A stretch of 7,770 bases of DNA, from the NCBI GenBank assembly GCA_903840235.1, contig CAIMFE010000202.1:1-7770 (forward strand), read 5' to 3'. Made by a program: the position numbers and the translations under genes. The first letter of the stretch is position 1; each line of letters begins with the position of its first letter. This DNA is from an uncultured Opitutia bacterium. Lineage in GTDB: Bacteria > Verrucomicrobiota > Verrucomicrobiia > Opitutales > UBA953. Shown here piece after piece: positions 1 through 6,966 of this stretch. The notes beneath the pieces were generated by a model. That model made no database searches and was not told the DNA's origin. It saw nothing but the letters and a program-made list of their open reading frames with translations.

Positions 1-2
1 GC

Positions 3-1274
3 GGTGCGTTGCTTTGGTTTCTATTAGCAGCGAATGATCAACAAAGGTATGCGGCAGAACTTACGGCGTGGTGTATGCCCTACATGCCTTTAATTTGTAT
101 CGCGGCACTATTTACTTCTGCAGTTAATTTAAGTGGTCGATTCGGCTTAGCAGAAATTGCTTCATCGGCACTTAACCTCTGTATGATTTTAGGTTTAGGT
201 TTCTTTGGATACTATCTGGCTGATACTCCCATGGGTCAGGCTCGTTGGCTCTGTGCTGGAGCTGTCGCGGGTGGTGTTTTGCAATTGCTGATACCCATGT
301 GGGGGCTCCAGCAAGCCGGTTGGAAAAGTCGCCCCGTGCATGCTGATGAAAAAGCTTGGAGTGCGTTAAGGATCGCATTCGTTCCAGCGGCGCTGGGTGC
401 CGGTATTCTGCAGATTAATTTTCTAATTTCCCGAAGTCTTGCCTTCAACGTCGATGGAGCCGGCTTAACCTATTACTATATTGCTAATCGAATCGTCGAA
501 TTACCCATCGGACTATTTTCAACGTCGATTGCCACCGTGATGTTTCCAGCCATGGCTACGGCTTTCGCGCAAAATAATTCTGATGCCCTTAGTCGAAACT
601 ACGCACGCGGTATGCGTTTGATTCTAGCCATCAATATTGCTGCTGCGGTTGGCTTCGTGGTTTTCTCTAGAGAAATTGTGCAAGTGCTTTTTGAATTTGG
701 AAAATTCAAGTTGGAGGACTGTGAGAACACTCGTGTCGTACTTTGTCTTTTTGCGTTAGCGATGCCATTCCATGCGATGATCTCGATGGTTACGCGGGCC
801 TTGAATGTGATTGGTAATACCACGGCCACATTCCGCGTGGCTTTACAATCTGTCTCGGTCAACGTGGTCGCCTCAATCTTTGTCGTTTGGAAAGGTTATG
901 GAATTGAGGGCTTAGCTTGTGCTAATGCCGTCGCAGCGATGGTGCAGTATGCTTTATTACGGATGGAGCTCAAAAAATCCGCCCCTTATGTTTTAGCGGA
1001 ATCACTTTGGAAGCCCTGTGGACAAACAATCTTGGGGTCGCTGGCTATGGGTGGGGTTGCGTACCAGGTATTTCATTTCGTCAATCCGCTGTTACATGGC
1101 TGGAATTTTCTGAACTCAAAAATCGCATTATTCATGGCGATGAGTATCGCCGCGGCCATCGCTGCCACCGTCTACGCCGCCATTCTTTATTGGTGGAAGT
1201 ATCCCGAGCGAGATATGCTGACGGATGCACTTAACAAGGTTAAGCATCGTCTGGGCATAAGGACCGACGCCTAA
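3..1274 (+). CDS. murJ: Lipid II flippase MurJ (MOP/MVF family), C-terminal part, 5' end outside window
   Basis: This is an inner-membrane flippase that moves the peptidoglycan precursor lipid II from the cytoplasmic to the periplasmic face. The reading frame is open from the first complete codon, so the gene starts upstream and no start codon is assigned. About 423 residues are visible. Against the roughly 510-residue E. coli MurJ, about 100 N-terminal residues (the first membrane helices) are missing. Many hydrophobic segments are visible. MurJ-like features include the QINFLISRSLA segment (fragment residues about 137-147) followed by YYYIANRIVELPIGLF and a helix ending in VMFPAMA (about 157-185). 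A later LFEFGKF block (about 229-235) matches the family's L-F-x-x-G-x-F. The C-terminus is basic and cytoplasmic-looking. The gene converges on the amidase with one base between stops. A general MATE/polysaccharide exporter is less likely given the family-specific blocks. Confidence 0.9.
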   Translation, partial: GALLWFLLAANDQQRYAAELTAWCMPYMPLICIAALFTSAVNLSGRFGLAEIASSALNLCMILGLGFFGYYLADTPMGQARWLCAGAVAGGVLQLLIPMWGLQQAGWKSRPVHADEKAWSALRIAFVPAALGAGILQINFLISRSLAFNVDGAGLTYYYIANRIVELPIGLFSTSIATVMFPAMATAFAQNNSDALSRNYARGMRLILAINIAAAVGFVVFSREIVQVLFEFGKFKLEDCENTRVVLCLFALAMPFHAMISMVTRALNVIGNTTATFRVALQSVSVNVVASIFVVWKGYGIEGLACANAVAAMVQYALLRMELKKSAPYVLAESLWKPCGQTILGSLAMGGVAYQVFHFVNPLLHGWNFLNSKIALFMAMSIAAAIAATVYAAILYWWKYPERDMLTDALNKVKHRLGIRTDA

Positions 1275-1275
1275 G

Positions 1276-2112
1276 TTACTTTTTACGGTACTTGAAATTC
1301 AGAGCGGCTAAGATGGCGACTGTTTCAGCATCGGCCTCGCCATTCACTTTAGAAGTTCGGAAGTGTCTTTGAAAAGCTTCGACGGTCGACTTGATGGTCT
1401 TAGTTTCAGAGTTTTCTGGTCGATATCCATAAGTCTTAAACATTTCAAATAGTTCAGAATTACTTGGGATATTTTTAGTATACAGAATTTTAAAGCGGGC
1501 GACATCGGCATCATCGGGCCAGGCGCCCACGCCGCTTTCGGCCAGAAGTTTCCAAGGGAAGTTACTGCCGGGATCCACTTTTCGCCCAATCGCGATATCG
1601 GAATGCGCCAGTACATTCGTCGCGGGAATATTGTGTCGTTTAATAATATCGAGAGATACACTGATCACTTTGGCGATTTGCGCTTTGGGATACAATTGAG
1701 TGTTACCATCGAGATTCACGATTTCGATGCCGATGGACGCTTGATTCATACTTTTAACACTTAGCCATTTGCTTCGGCCGGCATGGGACGTGGAAAACTC
1801 TTCAGAAGCTAATTTGAAAACTCTGGGTACAGTTTCATCGCTTACCAAATAATGAATGCCGACCTTATGCTGAGGGTCTTTGCCTCTGAGGATCTCTAGG
1901 GCGGAGGGCAGGGGCGCAGCGGTATGATGCAGGATAAGGTAAGTGATGGGGACCGACCGCGGCATGATGGCTTCGCAACTTAAACACTCATCCGCTGGAT
2001 AGGTACCAACCCCGGCGGGCTTTTTATCGGTCTGCGTAGCACAACCGCCCAAAATAACCGACATAAGTAACCCTAGGCAGACTGAATCAAATGAGTGTTT
2101 TCGTGCAAACAT
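1276..2112 (-). CDS. AmiD-like lipoprotein N-acetylmuramoyl-L-alanine amidase with peptidoglycan-binding domain
   Basis: Predicted zinc amidase that cuts the MurNAc-L-Ala bond in peptidoglycan or its anhydro-muropeptides, anchored as a lipoprotein. I chose the ATG at 2112 (278 aa) because it gives a compact signal: basic R4-K5-H6, a hydrophobic core, then lipobox LGGC with Cys24. A TTG at 2157 would add 15 residues ahead of the signal. Ala at +2 after the lipidated Cys suggests outer-membrane sorting under the E. coli rule. The Amidase_2 domain spans about 54-200. By alignment from memory to E. coli AmiD, the likely zinc ligands are His62 (in ILHHT), His170 (in LAHSD) and Asp180 (in KVDPG), with Glu130 and Lys178 catalytic; the 10-residue H-to-D spacing and K at D-2 match. 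A PG_binding_1-like domain follows (about 215-270, ending in VNGEADAET). No neighbouring gene shares its strand, so it is probably transcribed alone. Confidence 0.88.
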   Translation of the reverse strand: MFARKHSFDSVCLGLLMSVILGGCATQTDKKPAGVGTYPADECLSCEAIMPRSVPITYLILHHTAAPLPSALEILRGKDPQHKVGIHYLVSDETVPRVFKLASEEFSTSHAGRSKWLSVKSMNQASIGIEIVNLDGNTQLYPKAQIAKVISVSLDIIKRHNIPATNVLAHSDIAIGRKVDPGSNFPWKLLAESGVGAWPDDADVARFKILYTKNIPSNSELFEMFKTYGYRPENSETKTIKSTVEAFQRHFRTSKVNGEADAETVAILAALNFKYRKK

Positions 2113-2191
2113 TGTGCGGAATTGTTGTAGGCTATAGGGTGATAGGATAGACCCCAAGATTAAACATAATAAATAGATATAAAGCCTGTAT

Positions 2192-2220
2192 TTGTTATAT
2201 ATTAGTCAATTAGACATAAT
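2192..2220 (+). promoter_or_regulatory. Candidate sigma70-type promoter for the deoxysugar operon
   Basis: A TTGTTA -35-like hexamer (2192-2197; 4 of 6 to consensus) is followed by a 17-bp spacer and a CATAAT -10 hexamer (2215-2220; 5 of 6). Transcription would begin near 2227, leaving a leader of about 85 nt before the regulator start at 2312. The position upstream of the first gene fits a promoter for the whole run of co-directional genes. The surroundings are AT-rich, so chance matches are possible. Confidence 0.4.
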
Positions 2221-2225
2221 GTATA
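2196..2225. promoter_or_regulatory. Imperfect inverted repeat over the -10 box, candidate operator
   Basis: The left arm TATATATTAGTC (2196-2207) and right arm GACATAATGTATA (2213-2225) are separated by AATTA. The reverse complement of the right arm is TATACATTATGTC, which matches the left arm at 11 of 12 aligned bases with a one-base gap. It covers the -10 hexamer, where a repressor would block polymerase. DeoR-family regulators commonly bind near their own promoter, so the encoded regulator is the natural candidate ligand. This is inference from position and symmetry only. Confidence 0.35.
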
Positions 2226-2311
2226 TTGTGCGAAATACAAGATTGGGTAGGTTTGGGGCTGGTAATCGGCTTGCCATTTACATGACTGAGAACAATCATA
2301 TAAATACCCCT

Positions 2312-3088
2312 ATGAAAGTTGCACGTCATGTTATCGAAGCCCGTCGCGAGGCAATTGCAAAGCTACTTGGAAATGTTGGCTATGTCCCTGTCCTCGAAAT
2401 CTGTAAGCAGTTTAATGTTTCTGAAGCTACCGCTCGTCGCGATCTCACTGAATTAGAAAGTCAGCGTCGTTTGACCAGAACCCATGGTGGTGCCTTATCG
2501 GATTTCAATCGAAACTTCCCGCCGCTTGATTCACGTAAAACTGAGGAAGCTGAAGCCAAACAAAAAGTCGGACTCAAAGCTGCGACTTTCGTTAAGGCTG
2601 GTATGACCATCTATATTGATTCGGGTTCAACCGTTCATTGTGCCGCTGAAGCCATTGTCGCTGCGCGGATTCCTGATTTACAAATTATCACTACCAGCAT
2701 TCCAACCGCTCAGTTGGTTTGTACCTTACCCGGCGTCGAAGTTTATATTCCTGGTGGATTGTATCTGGCCCAACAAGCGATGGTCGCTGGTGATCGTACT
2801 TTAGAAGAAGTTGCCCGATGGAATTTTGATTTAGCCTTACTCGGTGCCCAAGGTATCGATGAAAACGGACTCTGGAATTCTCAGCGCGATATTTCTCACC
2901 AGCAACGCGAAGTCATTCGTCGCAGTGACCAAACCCTTATTTGCATGCACAAGTCTAAGCTTGGGCGTACCGGTCCCAGTGCTGTGACCCGTGACATTGC
3001 CCCTTTATATTTAGTCATTGATGCTGATGCTGCGATGGTCGCTAAGGCCAAAGTGAAAATGCCGGCCCAGCACATCATTACTGCTTAA
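2312..3088 (+). CDS. DeoR-family transcriptional regulator of the deoxysugar operon
   Basis: Predicted sugar-phosphate-responsive DNA-binding regulator, probably a repressor of this operon; the E. coli fucose regulator FucR belongs to the same family. From the ATG at 2312 it has 258 residues, the usual family length. An in-frame ATG at 2282 would add 10 residues and cannot be excluded. The N-terminal winged helix-turn-helix covers about 10-60, with recognition-helix segment VSEATARRDL (36-45) and the wing motif RTHGGA (56-61). The C-terminal effector domain shows IDSGST (102-107), TTSIPTA (127-133), a GG at 148-149, the FDLALLGAQGID block (172-183) and KSKLGR (214-219). Where many relatives have an Asp two residues before the SK pair, this one has His213. 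It is first in the gene run, 20 bp ahead of the isomerase. The effector is likely a ketose-1-phosphate, by family analogy. Confidence 0.88.
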   Translation: MKVARHVIEARREAIAKLLGNVGYVPVLEICKQFNVSEATARRDLTELESQRRLTRTHGGALSDFNRNFPPLDSRKTEEAEAKQKVGLKAATFVKAGMTIYIDSGSTVHCAAEAIVAARIPDLQIITTSIPTAQLVCTLPGVEVYIPGGLYLAQQAMVAGDRTLEEVARWNFDLALLGAQGIDENGLWNSQRDISHQQREVIRRSDQTLICMHKSKLGRTGPSAVTRDIAPLYLVIDADAAMVAKAKVKMPAQHIITA

Positions 3089-3108
3089 TTTTATCACCCA
3101 CCCTACTC

Positions 3109-4722
3109 GTGAAAAAAAATATTATCTACTTGGTCGCTAACGGCGATCTTCGCGCTTCCGCTAATCAGAAGTGTGAAAAAGAACAATTAGCGATGGAGGC
3201 GAAATTGATTTCGGCCCTTCGTGTGCTTGGTTACACCGTCAAGCGTGCTCACGGATATCGCTCTGATGTTAAGCACAGCTTTATCGATTCTCAAAAATAC
3301 GGCATCCAAGTTTTTAGTAAAATTCCTCAGGATGCCCGAGTGATTGTCGCCGAAGCTGTCTGGCAATACTCCCACCATATTCTTCCTGGGTTGTTAACCC
3401 ATACTGGACCTATTTTAACTGTCGCTAATTGGTCAGGCGTTTGGCCAGGTCTCGTCGGCATGTTGAATCTCAATGGTTCACTCCTTAAGGCTGGCGTTAA
3501 ATTCTCCTCGTTATGGAGCGAAGATTTCACGGATGAGAAATTTAAAAATGGTTTAGTATCCTGGCTCAAAAAAGGTGAAGTCAAACACGCTACACCTCAT
3601 GTGAAGTCCTTAAGTCGTCCGCTGGCAGGTGCTGACGCCTCACTCGGTCGTCGCTTTGCCCAAGACTTCCGCTCCAAAAAAGCGATCATGGGTGTCTTCG
3701 ACGAAGGTTGTATGGGTATGTACAACGCAATTATTCCTGACGAAATCATTCACCCGACCGGAGTTTATAAAGAACGTCTGAGTCAGTCATCACTCTACGC
3801 GGAGATGTTGAACGTTAAAGATGCTGAAGCCCAAAAGGCTTTAAATTGGTTACTCAAGAAAGGCATGAAATTCGCTTGGGGTAAGAATGAAAAAACTGAA
3901 CTCACCAAAGCTCAGACCCTCACTCAATTAAAAATGTATATCGCCGCGGTGCGTATTGCGGATGACTTCGGCTGTGCGACCATCGGTATTCAGTATCAAC
4001 AAGGTCTGAAAGATCTCGCACCTGCCTCGGATCTCGTGGAAGGCCTCTTGAATAATCGCGAACGCCCTCCTGTCTTTGATCGCGCTAACAAACGTGAATT
4101 ATTCAAAGGTGAAGCACTCCCTCACTTTAACGAAGTCGATGAGTGTGCCGGTCTTGACGGATTAATCACTTATCAACTGTGGAAGAAATTAGGATTCGAA
4201 CCTGAGAATACTTTACACGATTTACGTTGGGGCCGTCAGTATGTCGGTCCATCGGGCAAGAAGATGATCGATGAGTATGTTTGGGTCTTCTTAATTTCTG
4301 GTGCCGCTCCCGTCCAACATTTCATCGGCGGATATAAAGGAACGGTTTCTGAAAGACAGCCGGCCATGTATTTCCGTTTAGGTGGTGGTACGGTCAAAGG
4401 TGTTTCCAAACCAGGTTGGATTGTTTGGTCCCGAATTTTTGTTCGCGATAACGAACTCCACGCTGACTTGGGTATCGCTGAAGTCATTGCTCTACCTCAG
4501 GCGGAAACCGAGGATCGCTGGCAAAAATCCACTCCGCAGTGGCCGATCATGCACACCGTGCTCTCGGGCATTTCTCGCGATGAAATGATGGCCCGCCACC
4601 CTTCTAACCATATTCAAGTGGTGTATACACCCTCCCCTGCCGGCGCAAAACGTGGATTATTGGCCAAAGCAGCCGCTTTCCAAGAATTAGGCATCAAGGT
4701 GTCCCTTTGTGGTAAGTACTAA
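3109..4722 (+). CDS. L-fucose isomerase family protein (divergent), aldose-ketose isomerase
   Basis: Predicted cytoplasmic metal-dependent isomerase turning an aldose (L-fucose, L-rhamnose or a similar sugar) into its ketose, the first pathway step. It has 537 residues, against about 590 for E. coli FucI, and starts with GTG 20 bp after the regulator; no ribosome binding site is evident. Similarity to FucI is remote but aligned by eye in several blocks: CMGMYNAIIPDE (201-212) corresponds to the FucI SMGIAGSIVDHN segment; NEVDECAGLDG (341-351) to TENDSLNG; LHDLRW (369-374) to FADVRT; and SNHIQV (499-504) to ANHGVL. This makes Glu342, Asp371 and His501 the likely counterparts of the FucI manganese ligands Glu337, Asp361 and His528. 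Substrate cannot be read from the sequence: the neighbouring kinase is rhamnulose-type, while the fold is fucose-isomerase. Retention of all three ligands suggests an active enzyme. Confidence 0.75.
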   Translation: MKKNIIYLVANGDLRASANQKCEKEQLAMEAKLISALRVLGYTVKRAHGYRSDVKHSFIDSQKYGIQVFSKIPQDARVIVAEAVWQYSHHILPGLLTHTGPILTVANWSGVWPGLVGMLNLNGSLLKAGVKFSSLWSEDFTDEKFKNGLVSWLKKGEVKHATPHVKSLSRPLAGADASLGRRFAQDFRSKKAIMGVFDEGCMGMYNAIIPDEIIHPTGVYKERLSQSSLYAEMLNVKDAEAQKALNWLLKKGMKFAWGKNEKTELTKAQTLTQLKMYIAAVRIADDFGCATIGIQYQQGLKDLAPASDLVEGLLNNRERPPVFDRANKRELFKGEALPHFNEVDECAGLDGLITYQLWKKLGFEPENTLHDLRWGRQYVGPSGKKMIDEYVWVFLISGAAPVQHFIGGYKGTVSERQPAMYFRLGGGTVKGVSKPGWIVWSRIFVRDNELHADLGIAEVIALPQAETEDRWQKSTPQWPIMHTVLSGISRDEMMARHPSNHIQVVYTPSPAGAKRGLLAKAAAFQELGIKVSLCGKY

Positions 4723-4723
4723 G

Positions 4724-5485
4724 ATGAGTACCGAAGCTAAGGACTTAAATCCACTCTTAGAGCTGTCGCACCAAATGGGTTCGCCCGCGTTGCGCATGGC
4801 TATTTTGGGTGAAGGTAATTCATCCATGAAACTGAATGATGAAACCTTCGCGGTAAAAGCATCCGGCACTAATCTGGAAAAACTGCAGACGACGGATGTC
4901 GCCGTTTGTCGCTTCGATAAGCTTCTACCATTGTTTAATGAAAGAGATTTAAGTGATGCAGCGATTGATAAAGCGTTGTTTGATTCGCGTGTAGATTCGA
5001 ATGCCAAAAAGCCTTCAATCGAAGCACTCTTTCACGCATGGCTCTTAACTCTGCCCGGCGTCAACTGCGTCGGCCACGTTCACGCGATTGCGGTTAATCA
5101 AATTCTCTGTTCTCCACGCGCGAAGGAATTCGCAACGCAAAGACTTTTTCCTGACGAAGTAGTGCTTTGCGGAACTGAATCCGTTTTAGTGCCTTACGTT
5201 GATCCAGGTTTAAGTTTAGCTAAAGCCATTCGCGATGAAACGCTCTTGTATGTTCGTCGCACCGGACGTGAACCCAAAGTTATTCTGCTGAAGAATCACG
5301 GAATCATCGCCGTGGGATCTAGCCCCAAAGCCGTCATGGGTACATTGCTCATGGCTGAAAAGTCTGCGCAAATATTTGTCGGCGCCGCCACCCTCGGTGG
5401 ACCTGATTTCATGTCAGCTGGACAAGTTGAACGCATTGCGGGTCGACCCGATGAACACTACCGTCAAAAAATGCTCGGACAATAA
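4724..5485 (+). CDS. Short class II aldolase/adducin-family protein, possible fuculose/rhamnulose-1-phosphate aldolase
   Basis: Predicted zinc-dependent aldolase that would cleave a ketose-1-phosphate to dihydroxyacetone phosphate and L-lactaldehyde. I chose the ATG at 4724 (253 aa), one base after the isomerase stop; a GTG at 4709 would overlap the isomerase and adds nothing family-like. Visible motifs are GEGNSS (29-34) and ASGTN (46-50), the phosphate-binding loops of the family; PSIEALFH (97-104), whose Glu100 matches the FucA catalytic Glu73; GHVH (117-120), giving zinc ligands His118 and His120; and KNHG (190-193), giving His192. It is longer than E. coli FucA (215 aa) because of an insertion around 65-95 and a C-terminal tail with GGPDF and RPDEHYRQ (241-248). 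It resembles the aldolase type found in planctomycete and verrucomicrobial sugar loci more than FucA itself. Its stop overlaps the kinase start by one base (TAATG), indicating translational coupling. The exact substrate is inferred. Confidence 0.78.
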   Translation: MSTEAKDLNPLLELSHQMGSPALRMAILGEGNSSMKLNDETFAVKASGTNLEKLQTTDVAVCRFDKLLPLFNERDLSDAAIDKALFDSRVDSNAKKPSIEALFHAWLLTLPGVNCVGHVHAIAVNQILCSPRAKEFATQRLFPDEVVLCGTESVLVPYVDPGLSLAKAIRDETLLYVRRTGREPKVILLKNHGIIAVGSSPKAVMGTLLMAEKSAQIFVGAATLGGPDFMSAGQVERIAGRPDEHYRQKMLGQ

Positions 5486-6954
5486 TGTCACACTATCTTG
5501 CCATTGATTTAGGAGCTGAGTCGGGTCGCGTGATCCGTGGTTCGCTCCGTTCTGGCAAATTGAGTATGACTGAAGTTCACCGTTTTTCGAATGGTGCGAT
5601 AAAACATAAAGGCACCTTACGCTGGGATTTTCCCCGACTGATCAAAGAAATCGAAATTGGTTTGCAGAAAGCTGCGAAACTCGGACCAGTAAAATCCATT
5701 GGCTGTGACTCTTGGGGCGTGGATTATGTTTTAATCAATCAAGCGGGCGAAGTGTTCGACTTACCTTATTGCTATCGCGACGAAAGAACTGACGCCACTT
5801 TTGCGGAGATCCAGAAAAAGCTGTCACCTCAAAAGATTTTCAGCACTACGGGTATTGGGTCTCTTTCCATCAATACACTTTATCAGTTATATGCTGATCT
5901 CAAAACCCGTCCGAAGGTTTTAAAGAATACCGATAAATTCTTACTCATCGGTGATGCCGTGAGTTGGAAACTTACTGGAAAAATTCGCGCGGAAGAAACT
6001 TTGATATCGGGAAGTCAATTATGGGATACTAGTAAAAATCAATGGGCATGGCCCTTGATTGAAAAGCTGAACATTCCGAAACATCTTTTCCCTGAGACCA
6101 TTCAGCCTGGAAAAGTCATCGCGAAGCTTTCACACGCGTTAGAAAAGAAAACTAAACTTAAAAATGTTCATGTAGTTGCCGTCTGCGCTCATGATACCGC
6201 CTCGGCGGTGGCGGCAGTTCCTGCACCTAAGGGAAATCATTGGGCCTACCTTTCATCCGGAACTTGGTCGTTGCTCGGCGTTGAACTTAATAAGCCCTTG
6301 ATCAATGAGGCCGTGCGTAAAGCGAATTTCACCAATGAAATCGGGCATAATCGCACCACTCGCTTCCTGAAATGTTTGGTGGGACTTTGGATTTTACAGG
6401 AATGTCGCCGCGAATGGGTTAAGACCGATAAGAAGCTCGATTATTCAAGCATCACCCAACAGGCAGAAAAATCTGTTGAGCTACGTTCTTTGATTAGACC
6501 CGATGATGGTCGATTCTCAAAAATGGGTAGCATGGTTAAAAAAGTCCAAGACTACTGTCATGAGACTAAACAACCCATTCCTCAATCTGTCGGTGAAATT
6601 ACTCGCTGTATTTTGGATTCTTTAGCTCTGCTCTATCGCGCAGAGTTAGACGGCCTCGAAAAACTTACCCGTCGAAAAATCAAACAACTCCATATCGTGG
6701 GAGGCGGATGTCGTAATGATGTATTAAATCAAGCGACCGCGAATGCCACAGGTCGCGTTATTGTAACCGGTCCCGTCGAAGCGACCGCCATGGGAAATAT
6801 TCTGGTGCAAGCGATGGCGACGAAAGAACTCAAAAATATTGAAGAACTTCGCAAGGTCGTGCGTCGCTCGAATCAATTTAAAACCTTTAAGCCGAAGTCC
6901 GCAGCACCCTGGGCTAAGGCCTACTCCACTTTCCAAAAACTTCCTAAATCTTAA
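5485..6954 (+). CDS. rhaB: Rhamnulokinase (RhaB-type FGGY kinase)
   Basis: ATP-dependent sugar kinase phosphorylating the ketose at C1, L-rhamnulose to L-rhamnulose-1-phosphate, in the cytoplasm. Its 489 residues equal the usual RhaB length, and long stretches align with E. coli RhaB recalled from memory. The motifs are DLGAESGRV (8-16) at the N-terminal phosphate loop; GCDSWGVDY (73-81); LPYCYRDERT (93-102); HDTASAV (236-242) with the presumed catalytic base Asp237; YLSSGTWSL (255-263); and the C-terminal GGGCRND (406-412) and GPVEATAMGN (429-438) of the nucleotide-binding domain. The ATG overlaps the aldolase stop by one base. No ribosome binding site is visible, so it probably relies on re-initiation. 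RhaB-like kinases also serve as fuculokinases in some Bacteroidota fucose operons (from memory), so dual or fuculose specificity remains possible. Confidence 0.88.
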   Translation: MSHYLAIDLGAESGRVIRGSLRSGKLSMTEVHRFSNGAIKHKGTLRWDFPRLIKEIEIGLQKAAKLGPVKSIGCDSWGVDYVLINQAGEVFDLPYCYRDERTDATFAEIQKKLSPQKIFSTTGIGSLSINTLYQLYADLKTRPKVLKNTDKFLLIGDAVSWKLTGKIRAEETLISGSQLWDTSKNQWAWPLIEKLNIPKHLFPETIQPGKVIAKLSHALEKKTKLKNVHVVAVCAHDTASAVAAVPAPKGNHWAYLSSGTWSLLGVELNKPLINEAVRKANFTNEIGHNRTTRFLKCLVGLWILQECRREWVKTDKKLDYSSITQQAEKSVELRSLIRPDDGRFSKMGSMVKKVQDYCHETKQPIPQSVGEITRCILDSLALLYRAELDGLEKLTRRKIKQLHIVGGGCRNDVLNQATANATGRVIVTGPVEATAMGNILVQAMATKELKNIEELRKVVRRSNQFKTFKPKSAAPWAKAYSTFQKLPKS

Positions 6955-6966
6955 TATTAAAATATC

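Larger units (their letters stand above)
2113..2311. other. Divergent intergenic regulatory region between amidase and deoxysugar operon
   Basis: These 199 bp separate the divergently transcribed amidase and DeoR regulator. The part from about 2160 to 2230 is conspicuously AT-rich compared with the flanking genes and should carry both promoters. A rightward promoter and an inverted repeat are listed separately. For the amidase I see no convincing -35/-10 pair. An open frame continues upstream of the regulator to a TTG at 2192, but its translation has no resemblance to the DeoR family and overlaps the proposed promoter, so I treat it as non-coding leader. Confidence 0.6.

Noticed and set aside
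2113..2157. Upstream TTG start for the amidase
   Set aside because: It would place 15 residues before an otherwise standard lipoprotein signal peptide; the ATG at 2112 fits better.
2178..2209. Minus-strand TTGACT with TTTATA as a promoter for the amidase
   Set aside because: The -35-like hexamer is good, but the spacer would be 20 bp, too long for a normal sigma70 promoter, and the region is AT-rich enough for chance matches.
2261..2275. Small hairpin GGTAA-TCGGC-TTGCC in the regulator leader
   Set aside because: Only five pairs including one G-T; too weak to call a riboswitch, attenuator or terminator.
2192..2311. In-frame upstream extension of the DeoR gene from a TTG at 2192
   Set aside because: The extra 40 residues show no family similarity, overlap the predicted promoter and operator, and would make the protein longer than usual. 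The ATG at 2312 already gives a full-length regulator.
4687..5007. Minus-strand open frame of 106 codons across the isomerase-aldolase junction
   Set aside because: It lies opposite well-supported coding sequence, shows no recognisable domain and has no sensible regulatory context. The same applies to the 105-codon frame at 1344-1661 inside the amidase.
6951..6960. Perfect palindrome TTAATATTAA at the kinase stop
   Set aside because: A 10-bp A/T-only palindrome is expected by chance in an AT-rich gap, and nothing suggests an internal promoter or terminator there.
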